Origin: Gautieria morchelliformis
Taxonomy: Eukaryota > Basidiomycota > Agaricomycetes > Gomphales > Gomphaceae
NCBI GenBank assembly: GCA_015179125.1
Contig: WHVA01000106.1
Span: forward strand, 1-64,000
Reading direction: 5' to 3'
DNA length: 64,000 bases
The notes beneath the pieces are model-generated. The model was not told the origin of the DNA and ran no database searches. It saw only the letters and a program-made list of their open reading frames with translations. The translations under genes and the position numbers were made by a program. Positions 11,461 to 20,757 of this stretch are shown in pieces. How positions within the stretch are numbered: the first letter of the stretch is position 1; each line of letters begins with the position of its first letter.

Positions 11461-11996
11461 ATGCCTCCTTGTACCACAGCTACTTCAGCTCGAGCAGGAG
11501 CTGTCGAAGCTCTCTCTTATTTTGGCAGTCTTAGATCCGCAGCACCAAGGCATGCAGAACCCTCCAGCAGCTCTCGTGCCGACGATGAGCTCTCCGACGC
11601 TATTCCGCAACGCTTCGAAGAAGTTCCCGATGCTAATCCTGACAACAATCCCAACTATGACGGAAACTCGACGAGCAGCAGTGGCAAACAACCAGCAGCG
11701 TCATTCCGACGTCCACCAGGACCACCTCCCGGTGGTCCCCCAGGTGGTCCTCCACCTCCGATTCCCGCCAACCCAGTTCCGCCCGCGCCAGTTCCGGATC
11801 TTGCACAAGCTATCGCCATGCTAGCCGGTCAACTCCAGCATCCGGCTCAAGCCCCACCATGCCCCAAGACTAAGGTCCGCGAACCGGATCAATTCTACGG
11901 TTCCGACCCCAAGAAGCTCCAGCCTTCTTTGGTCCAGCTTCAACTCAATTTCTGTGATCATCCTGACGCCTTTCCCGACGACGAACGAAAGGTCAA
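11461..11996 (+). pseudogene. Element D gag, truncated
   Basis: From the ATG at 11461 about 179 residues are readable. A Ser/Ala-rich start leads to a Pro/Gly-rich linker (PPGPPPGGPPGGPPPP) and then VREPDQFYGSDPKKL...DHPDAFPDDERKVN. This matches the start of the gypsy capsid block; element B gag has a related VKEPDSYDGTDQAKL. The frame then runs into GC-rich tandem repeats of the fold-back element and ends in nonsense. The rest of gag and pol does not resume beyond the insertion. The original open frame extends to 12108 only through repeat sequence. Confidence 0.7.
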
Positions 11997-13165
11997 TTGC
12001 GAGCCTGCGCTGACAGCAACGTGCACCAGCGCACACTGCGATGACAGCGCCGGGTACCAGTGCACGCCTGCGCTGACAGCGCCGGGTACCAGCGCAAGCC
12101 TGCGCTGACAGTGACATGCACCAGCGCACGCTGCGCTGACAGCGCCGGGTACCAGCGCATGCCTGCGCTGACAGCGCCGGTACCAGCGCAAGCCTGCACT
12201 GACAGCGACGTGCACCAGCGCACGCCGCGCTGACAGCGCCGAGTACCAGCGCATGCCTGCACTGACAGCACCTACGGCGGTCGGTGTGCACAAATATTAT
12301 CCTGACTCCGCGCCAAAGGGAAAAATTCCCATTCACGCGGCATTGCATTTTGCGCGCACACGCAATTAACCGCAAAGTGTTCCCGCGTGCGCTGGTGCTT
12401 TCTGGCACAGTCACGTGACCTGCCCTCGTCTTAAATCATGATTTGCTAGTCTTTGAAGGCAGGGAAATGTTTTTTTTTTTGGCTAGTATGATGGATGGGA
12501 CGCTTATAAATGATTCTAGGTAGATTTTCTGGCCCTACATAAGATTCTGATCATTATTTTCAACATTCGAGTCGTCGATCGGTTGTAACTCCGCAGGATG
12601 AGTCACCCTTTCCCAGGCTGTGGTGCAGTGACTCCAGAGGTTATGTGATGCGTCTACAACCACCCATGTTGTGTAAGTATTTCCCACACTGAGTTACAGT
12701 GAAAGCCAAATAGATGTCCGAACAAACTCAACGTGGGAAATACTTACCCAACATGGGTGGTTGTAGACGCATCACATGACCTCTGCAGTTCACTGTACCT
12801 CAGCTTGGGAAAGGGTGACTCATCCTGCGCAGTTACAACCGATCGGCAACTCGAATGCTGAAAATAATGATGATCAGAACCCATCCATCATACTAGCCAA
12901 AAAAAAAAAGAATTCCATGCATTCAAAGGCTAGTAAACCATGATTTAAGACGAGGCCAGGTCACGTGACTGTGCCAGAAAGCACCAGCAACACTTTGCGG
13001 TGAATTGCGCGTGCGCGCAAAATGCAATGCCACACGAACGGGAGTTTTTCCCTTTGGCGTGGGCGCGGGATAATATTTGTGCAAACCGACCGCCATAAGC
13101 GCCAGGTACCAGCAACCGCGTGCGCTGGCAGCGCCGGTACCAGCGCACCGTCCAGTGCATGGTCA
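11997..13165. mobile_element. Fold-back (long inverted repeat) element with subterminal tandem repeats
   Basis: Two arms of roughly 370-420 bp (about 12272-12688 and 12733-13098) are reverse complements across a spacer of about 45 bp. For example GGCTAGTATGATGGATGGG at 12480 pairs with CCCATCCATCATACTAGCC near 12890. Outside the arms, GC-rich units of about 30 bp (GCGCTGACAGCGCCGGGTACCAGCGCA and variants) occur about nine times on the left and twice on the right. GGTCAA stands at both borders (11991-11996 and 13161-13166) and may be the target duplication. There is no ORF. It looks like a non-autonomous fold-back or MITE-like DNA transposon that inserted into element D gag. Confidence 0.75.
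12003..12275. repeat. GC-rich subterminal tandem repeats
   Basis: There are about nine imperfect units of 27-32 bp built on GCGCTGACAGC and GGGTACCAGCGCA, with a variant that has GTGCACCAGCGCA. Related units appear at 13096-13150 on the other end in inverted order. Such subterminal arrays often bind transposase in DNA transposons; that role is inference here. Confidence 0.8.
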
Positions 13166-13647
13166 ACACACTATTCCAATTTCTAGACAATTCCCCAATC
13201 CAGGAAATCCTCAGGAAATCTTTGAGATATTGTGAATTTCCTCCTCCTAGAAACTGAATATTTACTATAATTTCCAGAGTCAGGAAATCATAGAGAAATA
13301 TAAAATTTTCACAAGATTTCCTGCCAAGATTTGCAGAATTTCCTAATATTTTCCTGTACCAAAAAACTCTGAGGAAATTTAGAATTTACTCATGATTTCT
13401 TTAGACAGGAAATCATGGGTAAACTGTCAGTTTCTGGACTCAGTTTCCTCACGATTTCCTGGACCATATTTTTACAATTTTTATACAATTTCCTGAACTT
13501 TGGAAATTTCCTGAACTTTGGAAATTTCCTGAACTTTGGAAACCCTTGTAAAACATTAAATTTCCTCTAAATTTCCCATCCTAGGAAACTCTCAAGAAAC
13601 GTGGAATTTCCATAGAATTTTCAAGGGGTTTCCTGACTTGAGAAATT
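13166..13647. repeat. AT-rich GGAAAT/ATTTCCT dispersed repeat, copy 1
   Basis: The stretch is built from many ATTTCCT/AGGAAAT words, including three tandem copies of TTTCCTGAACTTTGGAAA near 13490-13540. The segment around 13385-13570 matches the last 135 bp of the window in the same orientation. It has no coding potential. It truncates element C at 13648, so it is either a transposable element or a rearranged satellite. Confidence 0.75.
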
Positions 13648-15176
13648 TTGCCATACCTCCAGTGTGATCTCGTAAGGGCCAAGGTATTTTTCAGAGAGCT
13701 TCTTCGAGGGGCGAGTGGTGTGGAAGTTTTCAGCTTTGACAAGACTTTGTCGCCAATCTCAAATGCCGGTTGCGGAAGGCGTTTCCGATCGGTGGAAGTT
13801 TGGTATCTCTTTTGTGCAGTGGAAATGTTCTCTCAGAGGTGTTGGTGAAGGTCGTCAAGTTCCACAGCGAAATCTCAGGCTCTTGCAGAGGCGAGGTCGC
13901 GTTCAGGGTGGATGGCGAGATTTGGGTGGTAGCCTTTGTTGGCGTAGAATGGCGAAATTCCGGTGGTAGCAGAAGGTGCATTGTTGTAAGCGAATTCCGC
14001 AAGCGGAAGAAGGTCGGACCAATTGCTGTGTTGGTAGTTGCAATAGACGCGGAGGTACTGTTCAAGGGTCTGATTGGTATGTTCCGTTTGTCCGTCACCA
14101 TCGGGATGATAACTGGAAGTGAAGTGGAGCTTCATGTCGAGAGCCTTGCCGAGTGTGCGGAAGGACACGAATTCTGATCCACAGTCGGAAGTGACATGGG
14201 AGGGGATTCCGTGCTTGGAAAAGACATGGAGCACAAAGAGCTGTGCGAGCTGGGAGGAAGTGATGGTGTCGTAGGTTGGAATAAAGATCAACTGCTTTGT
14301 GAGGCGGTCAAAAATAACTAGAATGGTATCATGGCCGGATGACTTAGGAAGTTTCTTGATGAAATCCATGGATATCGAATTCCAGGGTTGTTCCGGGATC
14401 GGAAGTTGCTTCAGGAGGCCGTAGGGTTTGTGACGTTGAGGCTTGGCACGCATACAGGTGGTGCATGACTTGCAGTAGTCTTGGACCATCATGCGGAGGA
14501 GAGGCCAAGTGTAGGTATGTCGAATGATGTCGAGGGTCTTGTTCTGGCCTTGGTGTCCTGAGAGCGGGTGATCGTGGCATTGCTGGAGTACGCGAAGTCG
14601 TAGATCGTTGGTATCCGGAACGTACATCCGGGACTTGTACCGGAGGAAACCGTTGGAATCGAGGGACCATCCAGGACTGGTTGGGTTATCGAGGTGGGTT
14701 GCGGAGATGGGGTCAGAACGAAGTGCGGAACGGATGTCGGAGTGGAGAGACTCGGTGTCCATAATGATTGAGGTGCGGAGTAGCGGAAACTGCAATGCTG
14801 TGGCACGCAGGGACGATGCCAGCTGCTCAGTCGAGAATACTGGGCGGAAATTGTGTGGATTAATGCTGGCATAGTTGCTACTTCCCTCTTTTGGGTAGAT
14901 GTCCCAACTGTAAGGGCAACCCTGGCTGGTTGTGGAGATCACACTACCACACAACTGACAAGGGGAAATCCGAAGTATGTATAAATGAACAGAGTATACA
15001 AGAGAGGGGATTCTCACCTGACAAGGGGAAATCCAAAGAGAAAAGTCTAAGGACCCCCAATGTCAGCAAGCCCGTATTATACTATGCTGTGCAGCCAGGG
15101 ACACACTTGGCACCCGCCATCAACCCTGCACCCTCATGACCTCCCTGACCCTTGATCGACCTTTGATGCCACCTAT
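13648..15176 (-). pseudogene. Element C integrase (gypsy), nearly open
   Basis: A 380-codon frame at 13875-15017 covers most of an integrase. It has the zinc-binding half with HDHPLSGHQGQNKTLDII and CKSCTTCMRAK, then the core with SMDFIKKLP (first Asp), TSDCGSEF (second Asp) and GQTEHTNQTLEQ, where the Glu is present. Beyond a frame change the reading resumes at 13648-13890 with KYLGPYEIT, the GPY-like C-terminal module, and is then cut off by the AT-rich repeat. No chromodomain remains. At the codon level it resembles element B integrase (same FAYNNAPSATTGISPF block), so C is an older relative of B. Confidence 0.8.
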
Positions 15177-16229
15177 TACATGAGTCGCTTGATTTCTGAC
15201 ACTGTTCCGAGAGTGGAAGTCGGAAATTGGAGTGGAACTGGCAAGGCGAACAGAACTGGTGGAAGTTCCCCCAGGAGCGGAATCATTTCCGAAAGCAGAG
15301 GCGGAGATGGAATCGGAACTGGAAGCGGAGTCGGAAATGGAGTCGGAACTGGGTGTGGTGTCGGAACTGGAAATGGAAAACAGGGTGTCCCCTGACACCA
15401 ACGTCTAGTGAGCGTGTCGGGTTTTGCTCCAAGCTTTCCGGGGCAGAAGCGGATCACCATGTTGAACTGTGAGAGATATTCAGACCAGCAGACTTGACGG
15501 CAAGTCAAAATCTTAGTAGTTTCAAAATACTCAAGGTTTTTATGATCCATTACGATGTCGATCGGATAAGTTGGACCTTCGAGGTAGTGTCACCAAATTT
15601 TGAAGGCTTCGAAAATCGCAAGTAGTTCCTTATCGTGGACGTTGTAGTTGAGTTCCGGGGCGGAAAAGGTGCGGGAATGAAAAGCGATCGGATGAATTTC
15701 TCCATCGTCGGGGGAAATGATGGAAAGAATGGCGGCTAGCGCATAGTCGGAAGCGTCGGTTTCGAATACAAGTTGGGCATGGAATCCAGAAACCGAGAAT
15801 AGGAGCCGCAGTGAAGGCCGCTTTGAGGGCTTCAAATGCGGAGCGGCATTCTGGAGTGAAATTCCATGGGGCACCCTTCCTGGTGAGATGCGTGAGCGGA
15901 ACAGTAATGTCGGAAAAATTATAAATGAAACGCCGGTAAAAGTTGGCGAAGCCAAGGAAAGACTGCACATCCTTAACATGTCGGGGTTCCGGCCATTCTT
16001 GAATTGCCTTGACCTTGTCCTCTGCCATGGTGAGACCCGTAGGAGAGAGGATGTAGCCGAGGTATTCGACCGTGTCGCGGTGCCATTCGCATTTCTTTGC
16101 TTTTGCATAGAGGTGGTGTTTGCGGAGACGGTGGAGTACTTCACGGACATGTTCCCGATGTTCTTCCGGTGAGTTGGAATAGATGAGGATGTTGTCAATG
16201 TAGACTAGGATGCATACGTCAAGGAGGTC
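15177..16229 (-). pseudogene. Element C reverse transcriptase C-terminus and RNase H
   Basis: Right to left, the RT palm reads DVCILVYIDNILIY, again with Asp-Asn in place of Asp-Asp at the active site. It is followed by the thumb (QSFLGFANFYRRF) and the RNase H start (FETDASDYALAAIL, then [12 protein letters not shown]). The pieces lie in two frames that change near 15780. A tract of Ser/Pro repeats (15180-15400, from simple GGAAxCGGAAxTGG repeats) separates RNase H from integrase. The RT is cut at 16229, exactly where the LTR of element B begins; the missing upstream part is not at the other end of B. Confidence 0.78.
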
Positions 16230-16792
16230 TGTTACGATACGATCTGTCATAAGGTTGACCGAGGTCGGGGGCGAAACCCGAGGTAAGGTCCGAGGTTACG
16301 GGGCGAGGTTTGGATGGGGAAGTCGGAGAGGGACTAGGCTTCAGCTTATGTGCTGCGCCGACCCTACGCATGAGTCCCAACTTCGGAGGCAAACGAATAA
16401 GAGGCGAGGTTTGGCTTAAGAGGCGAGGCTTAGAAACTAACTAGGGATCGAAGTTATACGATAGTTGATTTTCAGACTGAGGAGTAGGAATGCATACAGG
16501 GGGGTTTATATACGAGCGAGGGTACGAGTCAGGGGTGAACATATTAGTGGAGGTCAGGGCGAGGTCAGGGGAGCGAGGTCAGGGCGAGGTAATATATGAA
16601 TGATGCATGATGGAGCGGAATCAGTAACTAAGGGGATACGGGCATGGGATCAAGGTCGGATATGAGCTCTAGCTCGGGCTCGGGCTTGGGCGCAGGATAA
16701 TAATCATATGTACTCAGGCACGAGTATCACAAGGCTCGGGCTGGGAAGAAAGTTATACTGGTAAGTAACCGGCCAAGGGCCGGGTTCTTACA
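16230..16792 (-). repeat. Element B 3' LTR
   Basis: On the plus strand it starts TGTTACGATAC and ends GGTTCTTACA; in element orientation it reads TGTAAGAACC...CGTAACA. It differs from the right LTR by about 18 substitutions and an extra 14-bp GAGCGAGGTCAGGG unit. A TATATAAA-like box lies near 16507-16515 on the minus strand. Confidence 0.88.
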
Positions 16793-16806
16793 GTATCCCC
16801 TCCTTA
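16793..16806 (-). other. Element B polypurine tract
   Basis: The minus strand reads AAGGAGGGGATAC immediately before the 3' LTR. It is purine-rich apart from the last bases and fixes the minus orientation of the element. Confidence 0.7.
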
Positions 16807-16963
16807 TGGCCGAGACCCTCGAGGCCGTAATATGAACAAGGTTCGCCTATCCTCGAATCTAGATCCCGGCCCGATGTTAAGTCGCCGGAAAGGCGAAGCT
16901 TAATCATAGCCGAGGTTAGATAAAAGGGTGGTTAGGAGGCAGCAAACCCAAGTGCCAACGAAT

Positions 16964-18015
16964 ATGGTGTGCCCTCAGCCTCTCTTTAATTCTGCTATCG
17001 ACGAAAACAGCGCAAGCAACGCGTTCAACCAGACCTTGCTGTCTGAGGAGAACAGTCCCTCGGGCGAGGTTATGCCCGAGGTTCGACCCGAGGTGGGCAC
17101 ATGGCCCATTGATGAGGTGGGGGCCATAGATATGCGGGAGCCATGGCAGGAGGGGCCAAACGGCAAGAAGGTAAGTCGTGTGGTAGTCTTGTCTTGTGCT
17201 CGATGGTGATTTGAGTAGTACAAGCGAATGCTTTTCGCTTACCACCCGACGGACTTGACCCTATACGGGTACAAGCTCGCCGATGGAGGGCCTCGTAACT
17301 GGCTGCTCGGGGTGAAGGCCGAGGCAAGGTCGCGCGCTGCGAAGAGCGCGACTACACCTGCCTCCGCACGGTGAGCCTCACCTTCGGCGTCGCCGACCAG
17401 GGCGCCTGCGTATGGTGCAGGATGCGGTCCTTGGGCTATAGTATAGCCCTTGGTCGTCGCAGCAAGGCAAACCCAGGAAAGGGTCAGGCGAGCGCCGTGG
17501 GCAAGAAGCGGGCGAGGAGCGAGAACAGCGAGGATGGACCGAGGCTGAGCAAAGAGGCCAAGGTTCGGGACGAGGTTGAGGATGACGACGACTCGAGCGA
17601 CTGGGTCGAGCGGAATCTCGAGATGAGGATGGAAGCGAGGATGAGCGAGGAGAAGGGTAAGGGGACAGAGGGAGTGAGGCAGAGTGAGGGGAGAGAGGTT
17701 GAGGTAGAGGAAGCTGAGGTGGAGGAAACCGAGGTGGAAGGTCGGAGGGCGAAGAAGGTCAAGAAGATGAAAAGGTCGGAGCGAAGCGCGGAGATGAGGG
17801 AGTTGATAGCGGCGGTGAGGGATGTGGGACAGAAGGTTGGCGAGGTCGGTGAGAAAGTGTGCGAATTGTTGGGGGAGTTTAGGGCAGCGAACGACAGGAT
17901 GAATCAGGCGGACGTAGAGTTCATGAGGATAAGGAGGCGGAGGAATTATTTGAAACGTATGCAGGGGGCGAGAGATCTGGCAGAGTATGGGGGACATAGG
18001 GGTCTGGTGGAGTGA
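16964..18015 (+). pseudogene. Antisense spliced accessory gene of element B (Cys-pair protein)
   Basis: This lies between the chromodomain and the 3' LTR, on the strand opposite to gag-pol. Exon 1 is 16964-17170 (69 codons, phase 0), ends at a strong donor (AAG|GTAAGT), and exon 2 starts at 17219 after TTGAGTAG. Exon 2 opens YKRMLFAYHPTDLTLYGYK, then needs one frameshift near 17300. It continues RCEERDYTC (C-x6-C), GACVWCRMR (C-x2-C), and a long acidic/basic, probably coiled-coil tail (EVEVEEAEVEETEVE, then RSAEMRELIAAVRDVGQKV) to a stop at 18013. The cysteine pairs recall a zinc-binding cluster, which is inference. I do not recognise the family. A TATA-like AGATAAAAG lies about 45 bp before the ATG. 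With one frameshift this copy is probably dead. Confidence 0.6.
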
Positions 18016-18206
18016 AGTAGTAGTAGCAATGAGGAGGAGTCAGACGAGGATAGCGAGGAGAGCGAGGAAGAGGATGCGAGGATGTTGGAGTAATCTAGTA
18101 ATGGAATAATGGAATCTTTTCTTGGGTTTTATTGATTTTGTTGTTCTATTGCGAGGGAATTTTGTTATCTAACTACTGGGTTCATGGGGGTTAAACAAGG
18201 AAACGA

Positions 18207-19211
18207 TCATAGAGCAGTCAAAGGCCCTGGCTTGCCCGGGTAAGATTCGTGGAAGTCAGTGACCAGCTCCGAGGCATGATCAAGCTCGGAAGCGAGGATC
18301 CACGAGGTTTCTTCGTCGGTACCTTCGTAACCAGTCCACCTAACAAGATAGAGCAGCTTGCAGCTCTTTCGTCTATTATCGATCTTCGAGTCGAGGATTT
18401 CGGAGACCTCGAACTCGGGCTCGCCGTCGATAACGACTGGGGGTGGAGGCGGCTGAACTCGGTTCGGGATGGTGTTGGGCGAGGCTGATTCGAGCATAGA
18501 TACGTGGAATACTGGATGGACTGAATGCATGTGTTCTGGAAGTCGAAGAGTGAAGGAGTGAGTACCTGCTCTGGAAATGATCTCAAAAGGACCCAAGAAC
18601 TTCTCGGCGAGCTTCTTGGTAGGCCGAGTTGTTCTGAAATACTGTGCCTTTACAAAGGCGAGGGATCCTACTTGGAAATCAGGAGCGGGTTTGCGGCGAA
18701 CATCGGCCGAGGCTTGGTAGGTCTTCTGAGCCTCGAGGATGGCGCGGCGAAGTTCTTGGTGTAGCTCGTCCAGGTCAACCACGAAGTCTCGAGCTCATGC
18801 CGAGGCGAGGTCACGCTCGGGGTGGACTGCGAGGTTCGGGTGGTAACCCTTATTAGCAAAGAATGGGGATATGCCGGTGGTTGCGCTAGGCGCATTGTTG
18901 TAAGCGAACTCAGCTAGGGGAAGGAGCGAAGCCCAATTGGACTGTTGATAGTTGCAGTATATCCTGAGGTACTGTTCCAAGGTCTGGTTAGCACACTCAG
19001 TTTTACCGTCACCCTCGGGATGATATCCCAAGGTGAAATGCAACCACATGTCCAAGGCTTTCCCTAGAGAATGCCAGAAGTGCGAGATGAACTTGGAACC
19101 CCTGTCCGAGGTGACGTGCGAGGGGACTCCATGCTTGGAAAAGACATGAAGGACGAAGAGGTGAGCGAGCTCTTGCGAGGTTATCTTGTCGGTGGTTGGA
19201 ATGAAGATAAC
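18207..19211 (-). pseudogene. Element B integrase C-terminal half and chromodomain
   Basis: Directly left of element E the integrase core resumes. 18795-19055 carries YHPEGDGKTECANQTLEQYL, with the catalytic Glu and a Cys in the usual Arg position, and the FAYNNAPSATTGISPFF block. A TGA at about 18794 stands where element C keeps an Arg codon, a C-to-T change. 18207-18782 then encodes the GPY module (KFLGPFEII) and a chromodomain with EFEVSEILDSKI and LLYLVRWTGYEGTDEETSW; the aromatic Tyr and Trp residues that line the methyl-lysine cage are visible. The family uses such domains to target integration to marked chromatin. The reading frame ends at 18207. Confidence 0.85.
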
Positions 19212-19590
19212 TGTCAGGGTTCACGTGTTTCCTTCCATAAGTTTCTATTTCCTTCCACGAGTTTCCGTCACCTTCCGTCACATGTCACATTCTGTCACAT
19301 GTCACTTTCTGTCACATGTCACTTTCCGTCACTTTCCGTAACCTTCTACAAGTTTCCATCTCCCCTATTATGTAAGCCTTGCCAGCGCTATAAGACTGTA
19401 GCCCGTGTGGTGGCGTTTCCTCAGCTTGATCTCTGAGGATACCCACTACACAGGCAAGTCCCCATGTATCTATCGTTGGTAGAGTTATAAACTGAGGATA
19501 CCCACTACACAGTTGGTCATTGTCCTAGTATCGGCTCTTATCTCCTTGAGTATCTTTGGTTGTGGCTTCGTCATTAGTGTTGCCCTCACA
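19212..19590 (+). repeat. Element E 5' LTR
   Basis: This LTR is 379 bp, TG..CA. It contains four tandem 17-bp units on the theme CACATGTCACTTTCNGT (about 19279-19335), a TATA-like CTATAAGAC near 19389, and a 19-bp GAGGATACCCACTACACAG block repeated about 60 bp apart. The base run after it (GAAGATCAAGC) does not resemble a TGG-type primer-binding site. Confidence 0.93.
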
Positions 19591-19650
19591 GAAGATCAAG
19601 CTCATAGGACGACCCCACACACTTTTCTTAACCAGCCTTCATCTCAGCCT

Positions 19651-20757
19651 ATGGCAGACCAACTCCCAGACGCATACTGGGACGCCCTGGGTGACCATGG
19701 GCCATTCCTTCGAGGCCTCCTTTCCAGCCAAGCACAGCAGTTGCAGCAACTTCAACTGCAGAATCAGGAACTGCACAATCAGATTGCTAACGTTCACGAC
19801 CACTTAGCCAATGCTGCCACCAACGCTGCTGTTGCTGCTGCTCAAGCCCTTGCGCCCTCGGTACCTCACAGTGTCCCTCCATCTACTCGCTCTATCAAAG
19901 CAGCAGAACCGGAGAAGTTCAATGGAGACCGTGCAGAGACTGAAGGGTTTATCAGGTCTATCAAGTTGTCCATCGCTGTCCAGCCAGCATCCTTCCCAGA
20001 TGAACGCACAAAGATCCTATACGCTCTTTCCTTCATGACGGGAGGCTCTGCGGAGATATGGGCACACAACGAGACACAGGCTGTCATTGATGGCACCTCC
20101 TCTATATCCACTCTGGAGGGGTTTATTAAACGTGTGGAGGAGGCCTTTGGTGACCCAGATCGTGCCAGAACGGCTCGCACTAAGCTGCATGACCTTAGGA
20201 TGGCGTCAGGAATGTCGGCAGATGAATACACGGCTCAATTTGAGATCCTGGCAGGCAGGACAGGCTTTAATGATGAGGCACTCGAGGATGCCTATGCTCG
20301 TGGCCTTCCAGCAGGTATCCTTGACAAGATCCACGCCCAGCCCTTTCTTCCATCCAACCTCAAAGCCTGGAAGGAAGCAGCCTGTCAGATTGACCGCAAT
20401 CATCGCCGTCTGTTAGAGGTCAGGAAGGCACAGACACCTCATGTCCCTAATCGCCCTCCTCCTGCCCGACCACTCCACACTCCTGCTATGGCTCCTGTTG
20501 CCACAGCATCACCCAGTAACGCGACACCTATGGACATTGACTCATCCCGCCGCCGCACCGAAACACGAACCTGCTACAACTGTAAGAGACCTGGTCACAT
20601 TTCACCAGACTGTCCTGAACCTCGCAAGCCACGAATCCGTGCAAACCTCACAGAGGCAGACATTGCAGCAATTGTCTCTAAATCTGTAGCAGCGGCGATA
20701 GAGGAACGCAAAGAGAAGGTGGAAGCCCCTGTCCAAGAGGAAGGAAAGGGTTTTTAG
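19651..20757 (+). CDS. gag: Element E Gag
   Basis: This is the structural protein of the retrotransposon particle, 368 residues from the ATG at 19651, the first ATG in frame after the 5' LTR (the frame itself opens inside the LTR). The N-terminus has a Gln/Leu-rich coiled coil (LQQLQLQNQELHNQIA, about residues 30-50). Next is the capsid block starting KAAEPEKFNGDRAETEGFI, with the gypsy signature ALSFMTGGSAEIWAHN. A CCHC knuckle near residue 310 reads CYNCKRPGHISPDC. It ends GKGF-stop on a slippery GGGTTTT, so full-length product is Gag and a fraction is Gag-Pol. No defects are seen. Confidence 0.92.
   Translation: MADQLPDAYWDALGDHGPFLRGLLSSQAQQLQQLQLQNQELHNQIANVHDHLANAATNAAVAAAQALAPSVPHSVPPSTRSIKAAEPEKFNGDRAETEGFIRSIKLSIAVQPASFPDERTKILYALSFMTGGSAEIWAHNETQAVIDGTSSISTLEGFIKRVEEAFGDPDRARTARTKLHDLRMASGMSADEYTAQFEILAGRTGFNDEALEDAYARGLPAGILDKIHAQPFLPSNLKAWKEAACQIDRNHRRLLEVRKAQTPHVPNRPPPARPLHTPAMAPVATASPSNATPMDIDSSRRRTETRTCYNCKRPGHISPDCPEPRKPRIRANLTEADIAAIVSKSVAAAIEERKEKVEAPVQEEGKGF
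20748..20757 (+). promoter_or_regulatory. Putative -1 ribosomal frameshift site at gag/pol junction
   Basis: The heptamer GGGTTTT (20748-20754) is read as AAG GGT TTT and followed at once by the gag stop TAG. A slip of one base back gives GGG TTT TTA and enters the pol frame, which is open from here through 24668. This fits the X-XXY-YYZ rule for -1 frameshifting. I did not verify a downstream pseudoknot. Confidence 0.7.

Noticed and set aside
12003..12275. Possible CRISPR-like array
   Set aside because: Units of about 30 bp are directly adjacent with no spacers and occur in inverted form at the other end of a fold-back element in a eukaryotic genome.
11821..12414. Cys/Trp-rich minus-strand frame with repeats (about 200 codons)
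   Set aside because: It is generated by translating the GC-rich tandem repeats; no start context or domain.
15180..15395. Gly/Ser-rich repeat protein on the plus strand
   Set aside because: Product of simple GGAAxCGGAAxTGG repeats inside the broken pol of element C.
17239..17997. Minus-strand Pro/Leu-rich frame of 252 codons
   Set aside because: It is the shadow of the acidic/basic antisense gene on the plus strand and has no family motif; it follows the stop of the element B chromodomain.
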